DNA from: Acidisoma sp035492295
Lineage (GTDB): Bacteria; Pseudomonadota; Alphaproteobacteria; Acetobacterales; Acetobacteraceae
Direction of reading: 5' to 3'
DNA: 64,000 nt
Assembly (NCBI RefSeq): GCF_035492295.1
Contig: NZ_DATJJK010000198.1
Coordinates: forward strand, 1-64,000
The notes under the pieces were generated by a model. That model worked only from the letters and a program-made list of their open reading frames with translations, searched no databases and was not told where the DNA came from. Made by a program: the position numbers and the translations under genes. Below, one piece after another: positions 24,872 through 34,095 of this stretch (positions are counted from its first letter, which is position 1; every line of letters begins with the position of its first letter).

Positions 24872-25381
24872 ATGACCAGACCCTTCGTCAAACGTCATCC
24901 TGAGACTTGTGGCCCGACGCCGCAGCGGCGGCGTCTTGGCCTCCTGGCCCTGCTCCCCGCACTGGCACTTCTCGCCGGCTGCGCTGGGAACAACGGCGCG
25001 CAAAATGCCGCCGCAGGTAAGATACCGGATGGTACTATCGTCATGCACCAGGTGCAGGCCGCCTTCATCGGCAGCGGCAATGGCGGCGATGGCACCCTCA
25101 CCTATCAGGGCCGCACCTATCCCTTCGTCATCGGCGGTCTCGGCGTGGGCGGCATCGGCGCTTCCACAATCGACGCGACGGGCGAGGTCTACAACCTGAA
25201 GTCCGTGGCGCAGTTCCCGGGCTCCTACGTGCAGGGCCGCATGGGCTATGCCTTCGGCACAGAAAGCCACGGCGACCTCTGGCTGAAGAACGATGCCGGC
25301 GTCGTCCTGCATCTCGCCGCGAAGCGCACCGGCCTCATGCTCAGCCTGGGGGGAGACGTGATCCTCATCCAGATGAAATGA
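24872..25381 (+). CDS. Conserved small lipoprotein of unknown function
   Basis: 169-residue protein with a signal peptide ending in the lipobox LLAGC (about residues 34-38), so probably membrane-anchored in the periplasm. The mature part is rich in Gly and short beta-like segments ('GDGTLTYQGRTYPF', 'IGGLGVGGIGASTIDATGEVYNL', 'LMLSLGGDVILI'), suggesting a compact beta protein of the type often annotated only as hypothetical. The ATG at 24872 has GAGAG upstream; longer in-frame extensions overlap the divergent pqiA promoter area. It is single-gene between divergent pqiA and a convergent hairpin. Function not recognised. Confidence 0.75.
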   Translation: MTRPFVKRHPETCGPTPQRRRLGLLALLPALALLAGCAGNNGAQNAAAGKIPDGTIVMHQVQAAFIGSGNGGDGTLTYQGRTYPFVIGGLGVGGIGASTIDATGEVYNLKSVAQFPGSYVQGRMGYAFGTESHGDLWLKNDAGVVLHLAAKRTGLMLSLGGDVILIQMK

Positions 25382-25387
25382 GGTGCT

Positions 25388-25409
25388 GGGGCGTGCCACG
25401 GCACGCCCC
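25388..25409. terminator. Near-perfect hairpin between convergent genes
   Basis: GGGGCGTGCC (25388-25397) is the reverse complement of GGCACGCCCC (25400-25409). It lies between the lipoprotein stop and the flavin-reductase stop and can serve both strands. No U-run. Confidence 0.6.
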
Positions 25410-25421
25410 GACCCGTTTCCC

Positions 25422-26033
25422 TCAGGTGGGGCGGATCATTTCGAAAATCCGGTCGGCGGTGGCGTAGTCGCCACGATAGCCGCAGCGACCCAAGGGTGCC
25501 GCGGCAGCGGTATCGAAGCGCCCGTTTTTGAGGAAGGCCGGGTCGATATGCACGGCGACGACCTGGCCCACTACCATGTAGTTCGAGGAGGGCGCGCCAT
25601 CGAGCCCACGCAAATGGGTGATGGAAATCCGCCGGCATTCGAGCGCGGCTGCCGCGGCGGCGACGCGGGGCGGCCGCACGAGCCGGGACGGCGCCTTCGC
25701 GAGCTCGGCCAGTTCCATCTCGTCCACTTCATGGGGAACGGAGGCCGAGGTGGTGTTCATCGCCTGGGCGAGCGCGAAGCCTGCGAGATTGGCCACGAAC
25801 TCGCCCGTCTCCTCCACATTCCGCACACTGTCTTTCCAGCCGTTGCTGGAGAACATGACCATGGGCGGCCTGTCCGAGACCATATTGAAAAAACTGTAGG
25901 GGGCGAGGTTCACCCGCCCCTCCGCGTCGACGCTCGAAATCCAGCCGATGGGTCGCGGCGCGATGATTGCCTTCAGCGGATCATGCGGCAGACCGTGACC
26001 CGAAGCCTGCTCATAGAAGTAGCTCTCGCTCAT
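25422..26033 (-). CDS. Flavin reductase-like / flavoprotein oxygenase family protein
   Basis: FMN-binding split-barrel protein of the DIM6/NTAB flavin reductase-like group, 203 residues. The family N-terminal pattern 'AIIAPRPIGWISSVDAEGRVNLAPYSFFN' and 'FVANLAG' are visible. It lies eight bases downstream of the agmatinase-like gene, so the two are probably co-transcribed. It may supply reduced flavin to an oxygenase or be a small flavoprotein oxidoreductase itself. The partner is not evident. Confidence 0.82.
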   Translation of the reverse strand: MSESYFYEQASGHGLPHDPLKAIIAPRPIGWISSVDAEGRVNLAPYSFFNMVSDRPPMVMFSSNGWKDSVRNVEETGEFVANLAGFALAQAMNTTSASVPHEVDEMELAELAKAPSRLVRPPRVAAAAAALECRRISITHLRGLDGAPSSNYMVVGQVVAVHIDPAFLKNGRFDTAAAAPLGRCGYRGDYATADRIFEMIRPT

Positions 26034-26041
26034 CCTTACTC

Positions 26042-26989
26042 TTACTCCCGTCGTCCGGCCGCGATGGCACAGAGCAGTTCGAACATCATGGTGGCGCCGG
26101 TCAACGCGGTCAGTCCCGAGGGGTCGAAGGGTGGTGCCACCTCGACCACATCAGCGCCCACGATCCGAACCGCGCCGAGGCGCCGCAGCATGAACTGCGC
26201 CTCTCGCGTGGTGAAGCCGCCGATCTCCGGCGTTCCCGTGCCGATCGCCATCGAGGGGTCAATGCTGTCGATGTCGAAGGAGACATAGGTGGGGCCCGTG
26301 CCTGCGATCTCCAGCGCCTCGTCCATCACCGCATCGACACCACGGGACACGAATTCCTCGACATAGATTTGGCGAATGCCCTGGGTGCGGGCCCAGGCAT
26401 GATCCTCCGCCGTGTAGAGCGAGCCGCGCAGGCCGATCTGCACTATGCGCCGGGGGTCCAGCACGCCATCCTCAATCGCCCGGCGGAAGGGCGAGCCGTG
26501 AGTATAGGGGTTGTCGCCGAAATAGGTGTCGTTGGTGTCGGAATGGGCGTCGAAATGGATGAGGCCGACTGGCGCCGCTTTTCCCACCGCGCGTAGGATG
26601 GGATAGGTGATAAGATGGTCGCCCCCCGCCGTCAGCGGCACCGCCCCCGCCGCTACGACCTCGGCAAAGAAGCCCTCGATGCGGCTGAGCGAATCGCGCA
26701 GGTCGATCGGGTTCACCGGGCAATCGCCCAGATCGGCGACCTGCAGCACGTCATAGGGCGAGATCTGCGTCGCGTGGTTGAAGCGGCGCATCAGGCTCGA
26801 CTGGTTGCGAATCTCCCGTGGCCCGTGGCGGGCGCCGGCGCGATTGGTCGTGCCGCCGTCGAAGGGCACGCCGATGAGTGCCACGTCCAGACCCACGGCC
26901 GAGGTGACCGTCGGCAGGCGCATGAAGGTGGAATGGCCCGCAAAGCGCGGCACGAGTGCGGCATCGACCGGCTGGTTGAATTCTGTCAT
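26042..26989 (-). CDS. Agmatinase-family ureohydrolase (possibly guanidino acid hydrolase)
   Basis: Mn-dependent hydrolase that would release urea from a guanidino compound. It has 315 residues. All metal-binding signatures are present: GGDH, FDAHSDTND and SFDIDSIDP. The overall pattern ('PRFAGHSTFMRLPTV', 'GVPFDGGTTNRAGARHGPR', 'GTPEIGGFTTREAQ') resembles guanidinobutyrase/guanidinopropionase-type members as much as true agmatinase, so substrate is left open. ATG 26989 is chosen over one 51 bases upstream because GAGGAG lies eight bases before it. It is divergent from the CoA-transferase gene. Confidence 0.9.
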   Translation of the reverse strand: MTEFNQPVDAALVPRFAGHSTFMRLPTVTSAVGLDVALIGVPFDGGTTNRAGARHGPREIRNQSSLMRRFNHATQISPYDVLQVADLGDCPVNPIDLRDSLSRIEGFFAEVVAAGAVPLTAGGDHLITYPILRAVGKAAPVGLIHFDAHSDTNDTYFGDNPYTHGSPFRRAIEDGVLDPRRIVQIGLRGSLYTAEDHAWARTQGIRQIYVEEFVSRGVDAVMDEALEIAGTGPTYVSFDIDSIDPSMAIGTGTPEIGGFTTREAQFMLRRLGAVRIVGADVVEVAPPFDPSGLTALTGATMMFELLCAIAAGRRE

Positions 26990-27109
26990 CGCGGGCACTC
27001 CTCGGGTGGCTTCAGCGATCGTCTTCGGGCGACAGAGCACGGGCGCACGGCTTGATCAACCGCGCGCCCTGGTATCCTGTGGGTGGGCATAGCCTATCAA
27101 GGATGACCC

Positions 27110-28333
27110 ATGGCCGGCGCGCTGTCGCATATTCGCGTACTAGACCTCTCCCGCGTTCTGGCTGGCCCTTGGGCAAGCCAGTTGCTCGGCGATCTCGGCG
27201 CGGACGTGATCAAGATCGAGCGGCCGGTGACCGGGGACGATACCCGCGCCTGGGGGCCGCCCTTCCTGAAGGATCCGCAAGGCCGGGACACGCGGGACGC
27301 CGCCTATTTCCTCTGTGCCAACCGCAATAAGCAGTCCGTCACGGTCGATTTCACCCGCCCCGAGGGCCAGGCCCTGGTCCGCGCGCTCGCCGCCCAGTCC
27401 GATGTCGTGCTCGAGAATTTCAAGCTCGGCGGGTTGAAGCAGTACGGCCTCGATTACGAGAGCCTCGCACCCATCAATCCCCGCCTCGTCTATTGCTCCA
27501 TCACCGGCTTCGGCCAGACCGGGCCCTATGCCGAACGGGCGGGCTACGACTTTCTCATCCAAGGCATGGGCGGCCTGATGAGCATTACCGGCAGGCGGGA
27601 TGGCGAGCCCGGCGCCGGGCCGCAGAAGGTGGGCGTGGCACTCACTGACGTACTGACCGGGCTCTATGCCTCGAACGCCATCCTCGCCGCACTTGCGCAT
27701 CGTGAAACGTCCGGCCGCGGGCAATATATCGACCTCGCCTTGCTCGACGTGCAGGTGGCGAGCCTCGCCAATCAGACGATGAACTACCTGACGACCGGCA
27801 ACCCGCCTCAGCGCATGGGCAATGCCCACCCGAATATCGTGCCTTATCAGGATTTCCCGACCCAGGACGGCGCCATGATCCTGGCCGTCGGCAATGACAG
27901 CCAGTTCGCGAAACTCGCGCTCGTCGCCGGGCATCCTGAATGGGCGGTCTCGCCTGACTTCGCGACTAACCGGGCCCGGGTCGAGAACCGGACGGCCTTT
28001 GTGGAGGCCTTCACCGCCGTCTCTCTCACCCGCACGACCAAGGCCTGGATTTCAGACCTCGAAACGGCTGGGGTGCCCTGCGGACCGATCAACAATCTGC
28101 GCGAGGTGTTCGAGGACCCGCAAGTCATCTCCCGCGGCGCGAAGATCTCCCTGCCCCATGCGACGGGGGTGGATGTGGCGCTCGTTGCAAACCCCATCCG
28201 CATGTCCGAAACCCCGCCCGAATACCGCAGCGCACCGCCGACACTCGGTGAGCACACCCGAAGCGTGCTCGCCGGGCGACTGGGGCTGCCTGCGGGGGAG
28301 ATCGACGCGCTGGCTGAGAAGGGCGTGATATAG
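27110..28333 (+). CDS. CaiB/BaiF-type (family III) CoA-transferase
   Basis: Transfers CoA between organic acids, 407 residues. 'IRVLDLSRVLAGPWASQLLGDLGADVIKIERP' is the family N-terminus. The catalytic Asp lies in 'GVALTDVLTGLYA' (about residue 180), and 'YCSITGFGQTGPYAERAGYD' is conserved. ATG 27110 follows AAGGA at seven bases. It is followed after ten bases by an ABC ATPase gene. The acid substrate is unknown. Confidence 0.92.
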   Translation: MAGALSHIRVLDLSRVLAGPWASQLLGDLGADVIKIERPVTGDDTRAWGPPFLKDPQGRDTRDAAYFLCANRNKQSVTVDFTRPEGQALVRALAAQSDVVLENFKLGGLKQYGLDYESLAPINPRLVYCSITGFGQTGPYAERAGYDFLIQGMGGLMSITGRRDGEPGAGPQKVGVALTDVLTGLYASNAILAALAHRETSGRGQYIDLALLDVQVASLANQTMNYLTTGNPPQRMGNAHPNIVPYQDFPTQDGAMILAVGNDSQFAKLALVAGHPEWAVSPDFATNRARVENRTAFVEAFTAVSLTRTTKAWISDLETAGVPCGPINNLREVFEDPQVISRGAKISLPHATGVDVALVANPIRMSETPPEYRSAPPTLGEHTRSVLAGRLGLPAGEIDALAEKGVI

Positions 28334-28343
28334 GGCTCTCTCG

Positions 28344-28952
28344 ATGACGCTGCTGCTCGATGTCCGGGATCTGCATGGTCTGCCCGGCGGGCCTTTCGCC
28401 TTTCATCTGGAGGCGGGGGAATGCCTGGTGATCTCCGGTCCTTCAGGGATCGGCAAGAGCCTGCTGCTGCGCATGATCGCCGATCTCGACCCGAATGAGG
28501 GGGTGCTGCAGCTCGAAGGCCAGACACGGGCGGAGATGAGCGCCCCCGCCTGGCGTGCCCGGGTGAGCTATCTCGCAGCCGAATCCGGCTGGTGGGCCGA
28601 GACGGTCATCGAACACATGGCGCCCCGCATGGCAGCGGCCCCCCTGCTCTCCCGCCTCGGCCTGCGTCCCGATATCCTGGAGGCACCCGTCTCCCAGCTT
28701 TCCTCCGGCGAGCGGCAACGCCTGAGCCTCATTCGCGCCCTGATCCGAAATCCGCGGGTCCTGCTGTTGGACGAGCCAACCAGCGCGCTGGACCCGGCAT
28801 CGACGACGCTGGTGGAAGCACTGATCGCCGAGCGGCGGGCGGCCGGCATGGGCGCCATCATCGTCTCGCATAATCCCGAACAGGCCGCACGCATCGCCAC
28901 CCGCCGCTTCGCCATGACCGCTGGACAGTTGACCGAACTGGCCGGGCCGTGA
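28344..28952 (+). CDS. fetA: ABC transporter ATP-binding protein (FetA/YbbL-like)
   Basis: Short ABC ATPase, 202 residues. Walker A GPSGIGKSL, signature LSSGERQRLSL, Walker B LLLDEPTSALD and switch His in IIVSHNPEQ. Small size and the downstream UPF0014-type permease match the E. coli FetAB pair, reported as an iron exporter protecting against oxidative stress. The stop overlaps the permease start (GTGA). The assignment to iron is by family only. Confidence 0.82.
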   Translation: MTLLLDVRDLHGLPGGPFAFHLEAGECLVISGPSGIGKSLLLRMIADLDPNEGVLQLEGQTRAEMSAPAWRARVSYLAAESGWWAETVIEHMAPRMAAAPLLSRLGLRPDILEAPVSQLSSGERQRLSLIRALIRNPRVLLLDEPTSALDPASTTLVEALIAERRAAGMGAIIVSHNPEQAARIATRRFAMTAGQLTELAGP

Positions 28953-29749
28953 ACGCACCCTCGCTCACCCCAGCCGATCTCGCACTTGCGGCGGCGCTGG
29001 TGCTGGCCAGCGCCGGCCTGTCGCTCCTGCTCGATTTCCGCATCCACCGGCCGATGGTGGTGGCCAGCCTGCGGATGGTGGCGCAACTGCTCCTGGTAGG
29101 CCAGGTGCTGCGAATCGTCTTCCGCATTGGCCATCCGATCGTAACTCTTGCCGTGCTTGCGGTCATGGCGGCGGCGGTCGTTTATGAGGTGGGTGCGCGG
29201 CCCGAACGGCGGCTCGCCGGGCTCTGGCACTACATGGCGGGCGGCCTGCCCACGGTCGTCTGCGGCTTCGCGATCGTCGTGCTGGCGCTGCTCACCGCGC
29301 TCAGCCCGTCGCCCTGGTACGATGCGCGGGTGGCGATCCCGCTCGCTGGAATCATCCTCGGCAATGTCATGAATGCCGTCAGCCTTGCGCTTAACGTCTT
29401 TTTCTCTGCGGCGGTGCGTGAACGCGGGGCAATCGAGGCGCGGCTTGCGCTCGGCGCCACGAAAGGCCAGGCGCTGCACGGCGTCTCCACCCAGGCGCTG
29501 CGCACCGCCCTCATTCCCACCATCAACCAGATGGCCGCCGCTGGGATCATCACCCTTCCCGGCATCATGACCGGCCAGTTGCTGGCGGGGATGGACCCGA
29601 TCGGCGCCGCGAAATACCAAATCCTGCTCATGGGGCTGATGCTCTCAGGCAGTTTCGCAGGCGCGCTGCTGGCGCTGAAGCTCGCCGCCACCCGCCTGAC
29701 GGATGATCGGCACCGTCTACGACTGGACAGGCTGCGTCCGCGCGGGTGA
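28949..29749 (+). CDS. fetB: ABC transporter permease (FetB/YbbM, UPF0014 family)
   Basis: Inner-membrane protein of 266 residues with about seven hydrophobic segments. Family motifs: 'MVVASLRMVAQLLLVGQVL', 'PLAGIILGNVMNAVSLALN', 'ERGAIEARLALGAT' and 'GIITLPGIMTGQLLAGMDP'. It starts at GTG 28949, sharing four bases with the ATPase stop. It probably forms a two-protein exporter with the upstream ATPase. Confidence 0.85.
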   Translation: MNAPSLTPADLALAAALVLASAGLSLLLDFRIHRPMVVASLRMVAQLLLVGQVLRIVFRIGHPIVTLAVLAVMAAAVVYEVGARPERRLAGLWHYMAGGLPTVVCGFAIVVLALLTALSPSPWYDARVAIPLAGIILGNVMNAVSLALNVFFSAAVRERGAIEARLALGATKGQALHGVSTQALRTALIPTINQMAAAGIITLPGIMTGQLLAGMDPIGAAKYQILLMGLMLSGSFAGALLALKLAATRLTDDRHRLRLDRLRPRG

Positions 29750-29792
29750 CATGGCCGGACATCGCAAGGCCCGGGCACGCAAGGACGGTTTC

Positions 29793-30746
29793 ATGAACGA
29801 AATTCCCATCATCGACCTTGCCGGCCTGCGGTCGAACGATCTCTCGGAGCGCCAAGCCGTGGCGGGCCGGCTCGGTGCCGCCTGCCGCCATGTCGGCTTC
29901 TTCTACGTCAAGAACCACGGCATCCCCGAGATGGTGGCAAAGGGCATCTTCACCGCAGCCCATCGGCTTTTCGCGCAGCCCGCGGCCGAAAAGGAAAAAC
30001 TGTCCATCAAGCGGTCGCCGCATAACCGCGGCTATGTCGGCGTGGCGGGGGAGCGGCTGGATACGAAGGCGAGCCCCGACCAGAAGGAAGCCTTCAACAT
30101 CGGCTTCGACCTGCCCGCCGATGACCCCGAGGTGCTGGCGGCCAAGCCGTTTCGCGGCGTCAATCTGTGGCCCGACCTGCCCGGCTGGCGGGACCAGGTG
30201 CTCGCCTATTACGACGCTTGCATGACCCTCCAGCTCACCATCCATCGCGGCTTCGCGCTCGATCTCGGCATCGCGGAGGATTTCTTCGCCGACAAGATGG
30301 ACCGGCCGATCGCGACGCTGCGCCTGCTGCACTACCCGGCAGGCGAACCCACAGAGGGCGCCGAGATCGGCGCCGGCGAACATACCGACTACGGCAATGT
30401 CACCATCCTGGCGACCGACGGCGTCGCCGGTCTGCAGGTCCGCCGCCGGGACGGCGTCTGGCTCGACGCACCGCATGTGGACGGCGCCTTCGTCTGCAAT
30501 ATCGGCGACTGCCTGATGCGCTGGACCAATGACGTTTATGTCTCAACCCCGCATCGCGTAGCGCGCCCGAAGGCCGAGCGTTACTCCGTCGCCTTCTTCG
30601 CGGATGCCAATCCGGATGCCGTGGTCGAGACCCTGCCCACCTGTCTGGCGCCGGGGGAGAGGCCGCGCTACGCCCCCATCTCCTGCGCCGACTATCTGCG
30701 CGAACGCCTGACCGCGACCTACGACCACCTTAAGCCGGGAAGCTGA
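29793..30746 (+). CDS. 2-oxoglutarate/Fe(II) oxygenase, isopenicillin-N-synthase-like
   Basis: 317 residues. N-terminal DIOX_N-type region ('IPIIDLAGLRSND', 'HVGFFYVKNHGIP') and a C-terminal double-stranded beta helix with the iron triad HTD in GEHTDYGNVTIL plus a distal His in STPHRV and the 2OG-binding R-x-S in 'AERYSVAFF'. ATG 29793 has AAGGA seven bases before it and matches the family N-terminus; an earlier frame from 29703 overlaps the FetB gene end. It precedes the CodA-like gene by two bases. It could hydroxylate a purine or pyrimidine base, like fungal thymine or xanthine dioxygenases; this is inference from neighbours. Confidence 0.88.
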   Translation: MNEIPIIDLAGLRSNDLSERQAVAGRLGAACRHVGFFYVKNHGIPEMVAKGIFTAAHRLFAQPAAEKEKLSIKRSPHNRGYVGVAGERLDTKASPDQKEAFNIGFDLPADDPEVLAAKPFRGVNLWPDLPGWRDQVLAYYDACMTLQLTIHRGFALDLGIAEDFFADKMDRPIATLRLLHYPAGEPTEGAEIGAGEHTDYGNVTILATDGVAGLQVRRRDGVWLDAPHVDGAFVCNIGDCLMRWTNDVYVSTPHRVARPKAERYSVAFFADANPDAVVETLPTCLAPGERPRYAPISCADYLRERLTATYDHLKPGS

Positions 30747-30748
30747 CC

Positions 30749-32041
30749 GTGACGCTCGACCTCATCATCCGCGACGCCATTCTCCCGGACGGCCGCACCG
30801 GCCAGGATATCGGCGTCGCCGGGGGCCGCATCGTCGCGGTGGAGCCCAAGCTCGCGGCCGAAGCGCGGGAAGAGCTCGCGGCCGGCGGCCATCTCCTCTC
30901 GCCTCCCTTCGTCGATCCGCATTTCCACATGGACGCGACGCTGTCGCTGGGGATTCCGCGCGTCAACCGCTCCGGCACGCTGCTCGAGGGCATCGCGCTC
31001 TGGGGCGAACTCAAGCCTATGCTGACGCACGAGGCTGTGGTGGAACGCGCGCTGCGCTATTGCGACCTCGCCGTCTCGCATGGGCTGCTCGCCATTCGCA
31101 GCCATGTCGATATCAGCGATCCCCGGCTCGTCACCGTCGACGCCCTGCTCGATGTCCGCGAACGGGTGAAATCCTATATCGACCTGCAACTCGTGGCTTT
31201 CCCGCAGGACGGCTACTACCGTTCGCCGGGGGCCGTGGACCTTCTCGAACGCGCGCTCGACAAAGGCATCGAAATCGTCGGCGGCATTCCGCATTTCGAA
31301 CGCACCATGGAAGCCGGCCGGCAATCCGTGGAGGCCCTGTTCCGCATCGCCGCCGACCGTGGACTGCGCATCGACATCCATTGTGACGAGACCGACGATC
31401 CCCTCTCCCGCCATGTCGAGACCATGGCGTCGGAGGCCCTGCGCTTCGGCTTAGCCGACCGCGCCACCGCCTCGCACACGACGTCGATGCATTCGATGGA
31501 CAATTACTACGCGGCCAAGCTCATCGCGCTGATCGCCGAAAGCGGCATGAACATCATCGCCAACCCGCTCATCAACATCACGCTGCAAGGCCGGATGGAG
31601 ACCTATCCGAAGCGGCGCGGCCTGACGCGGGTGCCGGAACTGCTTGCCGCCGGCGTCAACGTCGCCTTCGGCCAGGATTGCACCATGGACCCCTGGTACT
31701 CGCTCGGTTCGGGCGACATGCTGGAAGTCGCCCATATGGGCCTGCATGTCGCGCAGATGACGTCGCAAGAGGCGCAGCGGACCTGTTTCGAGGCGGTGAC
31801 GACGCATGGCGCGCAGGTGATGGGATTGGAAGGCTACGGCATCGCGCCGGGCTGCCGCGCCGATTTCGTGCTGCTGCAGGCGAAAAGCCCGAGCGAGGCG
31901 ATCCGGCTGCGCGCCACCCGCCTGGTCGTGGTCAGATCCGGCCGCGTCATCGCCCGGACGCCGGCCCGCGAAGCATCCCTTTTCCTCGATGGCCGCCCGC
32001 CGATGGTGGATGCCGCCGCCTACGCGCCGAAGCTCGGCTGA
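30749..32041 (+). CDS. codA: Cytosine deaminase-like amidohydrolase
   Basis: Metal-dependent deaminase of the CodA family, 430 residues, starting at GTG 30749 two bases after the preceding stop. It aligns by eye with E. coli CodA: metal HxH in 'PPFVDPHFHMD', 'LQLVAFPQDG', 'GIPHFERT', 'IDIHCDETDD', 'ASHTTSMHS', 'QGRMETYPKRRG' and catalytic Asp in FGQD (D310), then 'DPWYSLG'. The residue after the catalytic Asp is Cys311 where E. coli has Asp314, a position known to affect substrate choice. The substrate may be cytosine, isoguanine or another base. It converges on the importer operon. Confidence 0.88.
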   Translation: MTLDLIIRDAILPDGRTGQDIGVAGGRIVAVEPKLAAEAREELAAGGHLLSPPFVDPHFHMDATLSLGIPRVNRSGTLLEGIALWGELKPMLTHEAVVERALRYCDLAVSHGLLAIRSHVDISDPRLVTVDALLDVRERVKSYIDLQLVAFPQDGYYRSPGAVDLLERALDKGIEIVGGIPHFERTMEAGRQSVEALFRIAADRGLRIDIHCDETDDPLSRHVETMASEALRFGLADRATASHTTSMHSMDNYYAAKLIALIAESGMNIIANPLINITLQGRMETYPKRRGLTRVPELLAAGVNVAFGQDCTMDPWYSLGSGDMLEVAHMGLHVAQMTSQEAQRTCFEAVTTHGAQVMGLEGYGIAPGCRADFVLLQAKSPSEAIRLRATRLVVVRSGRVIARTPAREASLFLDGRPPMVDAAAYAPKLG

Positions 32042-32044
32042 GGC

Positions 32045-32983
32045 TTACCGCCGCTCTTCGCGCAGGAAAGGCCGCGCGAGATCCTCGGGCTGGGCGCTGA
32101 AGCGCCGCCGCCCGAGGCCGGAAGCCGCCAGTACCGCGATCGTCGCCAGATATGGCAGCATCTGGATGAGATAGATCGGCACATGGGCGCCGCTCGACAG
32201 AACGAGCGGGATGATGGCCTGCACGGCACCGAAAAGCACCGCCGCGCCGATCGCGCGAATGCTGTTCCAGCGCGCGAAGGTCACGAGGGCGACGGCGATC
32301 CAGCCGCGCCCGCTCACCATGCCGCTGACCCAGACCTGGGAGCCCACGAGACTGAGATGCGCGCCCGCTAGGCCGAGCACGATCCCGCCTACGAGCACCG
32401 CGCCGAAGCGCATGCCCATGACATTGATCCCCGCCGCGTCGGCGGCCGGCGCGTTCTCGCCCACCGAGCGCAGGCGCAGCCCAAGCTCCGTCCGCTCCAG
32501 CACCCACCAAAGGATGAAGGGCAGAATGAAGGCGAGATAGGTCAGCGGATCCTGGTCGATCAGCCGTGCCAGCCATCGCGGCAGTCCCGCAAAGAGCGAG
32601 GGAAAGATCGGTCCCAGTGCCTTGATCGGCTGGTTCGCGAAACTGTCGCCGATGACGCCCGAAAGCCCGACGCCGAAGGCGAAGATGACAAGGCCCGAGA
32701 GCACCTGTTCCAGGCGCAACACCACGGTGAGTAGCGCGAAGAGGATCGTCATGCCGAGCGCCGAGACGCAGCCGAGCAAGATCGCGAGCGGCAGGCCGAG
32801 ACCCGACAGCATGGCGATGACGGAGGCGACGGCGCCCATGGACATGATGCCCTCGGCGCCGAGATTCATCACGCCCGCGCGCTCATTGATGATCAGGCCG
32901 GTGGTCGCCAGCAGATAGGGCGCCGCGAAAACCGGGATCGCGCCGATCCAATCCCCCAGAAAACCGTTCATCACGCCGCTCAT
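32045..32983 (-). CDS. ABC transporter permease, BMP/nucleoside importer class (NupQ/YufQ-like)
   Basis: Membrane protein of 312 residues in the BPD_transp_2 family. 'GLIINERAGVMNLGAEGIMSMGAV' is the hallmark of nucleoside-type permeases. Its ATG overlaps the end of the partner permease by four bases. Last gene of the operon; its stop is three bases from the convergent codA-like stop. Confidence 0.9.
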   Translation of the reverse strand: MSGVMNGFLGDWIGAIPVFAAPYLLATTGLIINERAGVMNLGAEGIMSMGAVASVIAMLSGLGLPLAILLGCVSALGMTILFALLTVVLRLEQVLSGLVIFAFGVGLSGVIGDSFANQPIKALGPIFPSLFAGLPRWLARLIDQDPLTYLAFILPFILWWVLERTELGLRLRSVGENAPAADAAGINVMGMRFGAVLVGGIVLGLAGAHLSLVGSQVWVSGMVSGRGWIAVALVTFARWNSIRAIGAAVLFGAVQAIIPLVLSSGAHVPIYLIQMLPYLATIAVLAASGLGRRRFSAQPEDLARPFLREERR

Positions 32984-34095
32984 GCCGCGCGCTCCCCCAC
33001 CGCCGCGACCGGCTTCGGCCGTGCTTTGATGAGGGTGATGCGGTAGCGCACGAAGACGTCGAAAGCCGCGACCGTCAGGAGAAGGAAAGCCTCCATCGTC
33101 ACCACCATCGTATTGGGCAGCTGATAGAAGGCTTTGAGCGAATCACCCGCCGTATAGAGGCCCGCGACCGCCAAGGCGGCAATGAACACGCCGACCGGAT
33201 TGGCGCGGCCGAGATAGGCGATGGCGATGGAGGGAAAGATATAGTCGTTGCCCACGAACTGGGTCAGCCGATGCTCCTCCCCGGCCGTGATGCTGAACCC
33301 GGCAAGGCCCGACACCGCCCCCGCGAGGCAGGCCGTCATCAGTGTGATGCGGGCGACCGGAATGCCGAGCGCACGGGAGGCCGTGCGATTCTCCGCCACC
33401 GCCTTGGAGAGCAGGCCGAAGCGGCTGTAGCGGCACAGCCACCAGCAGAAGACGGTGACGATAAGGGCGATGAAGAGGCCGTAATGCAAGTGCCAGCCAG
33501 GGAAATCGGGCAGTCGCTCATAGGAAGCGAAAGGCGGCGACACAGGAAAACTGTCCGATGGGTTGCGCCAGATGCCGTAGAGCAGGTCCTGCGCCAGGAG
33601 ATAGGCCACGTAGTTCAGCAGCAGCGTGGTGATGACCTCATCCGCACGCAGGCGGACCTTGGCGACGGCCGCGATGCCGCACCAGAGCGCGCCACCCGCC
33701 GCCGCCGCCAGGATCATCAGCGGCATGCGCAGGAACCACGGTCCGACATGATAGAAGCTGACGGCGGTCGCCCCCAACGCACCCATCCAGAGCTGGCCCT
33801 CGACGCCGATGTTCCAGAAGCGGATGCGCAGGCAGAGTGCCACCGACATGGAGACGAGCACGAGGGAAATCGCCCGCGTAAACGTCTGGTCCAGCCCGGC
33901 CTTGTTGCCGAAGACATAGAGGATGAACTCGTTGCCAAGGTCGTTCGCCGGCACGCCGAAGGCGATGAGAAGGATGGCGCAGCAGAGCAGGCCGAACAGG
34001 ATGCCACCGACGAGCGTCGCGGCCGTTAGCCAGCGCGGCACCGCGAGCCGCGGCGAGAGGACGAGGCGATAGGGAAGCGCGGACAATTCAGGCAC
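32980..34095 (-). CDS. ABC transporter permease, BMP/nucleoside importer class (NupP/YufP-like)
   Basis: Partner permease, 371 residues, with about nine hydrophobic segments. 'LCLRIRFWNIGVEGQLWMGALGA' and 'LRADEVITTLLLNYVAYLL' are typical of the YufP/NupP group. It overlaps the ATPase gene end by eight bases and the next permease start by four, indicating coupled translation. Confidence 0.9.
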   Translation of the reverse strand: MPELSALPYRLVLSPRLAVPRWLTAATLVGGILFGLLCCAILLIAFGVPANDLGNEFILYVFGNKAGLDQTFTRAISLVLVSMSVALCLRIRFWNIGVEGQLWMGALGATAVSFYHVGPWFLRMPLMILAAAAGGALWCGIAAVAKVRLRADEVITTLLLNYVAYLLAQDLLYGIWRNPSDSFPVSPPFASYERLPDFPGWHLHYGLFIALIVTVFCWWLCRYSRFGLLSKAVAENRTASRALGIPVARITLMTACLAGAVSGLAGFSITAGEEHRLTQFVGNDYIFPSIAIAYLGRANPVGVFIAALAVAGLYTAGDSLKAFYQLPNTMVVTMEAFLLLTVAAFDVFVRYRITLIKARPKPVAAVGERAA

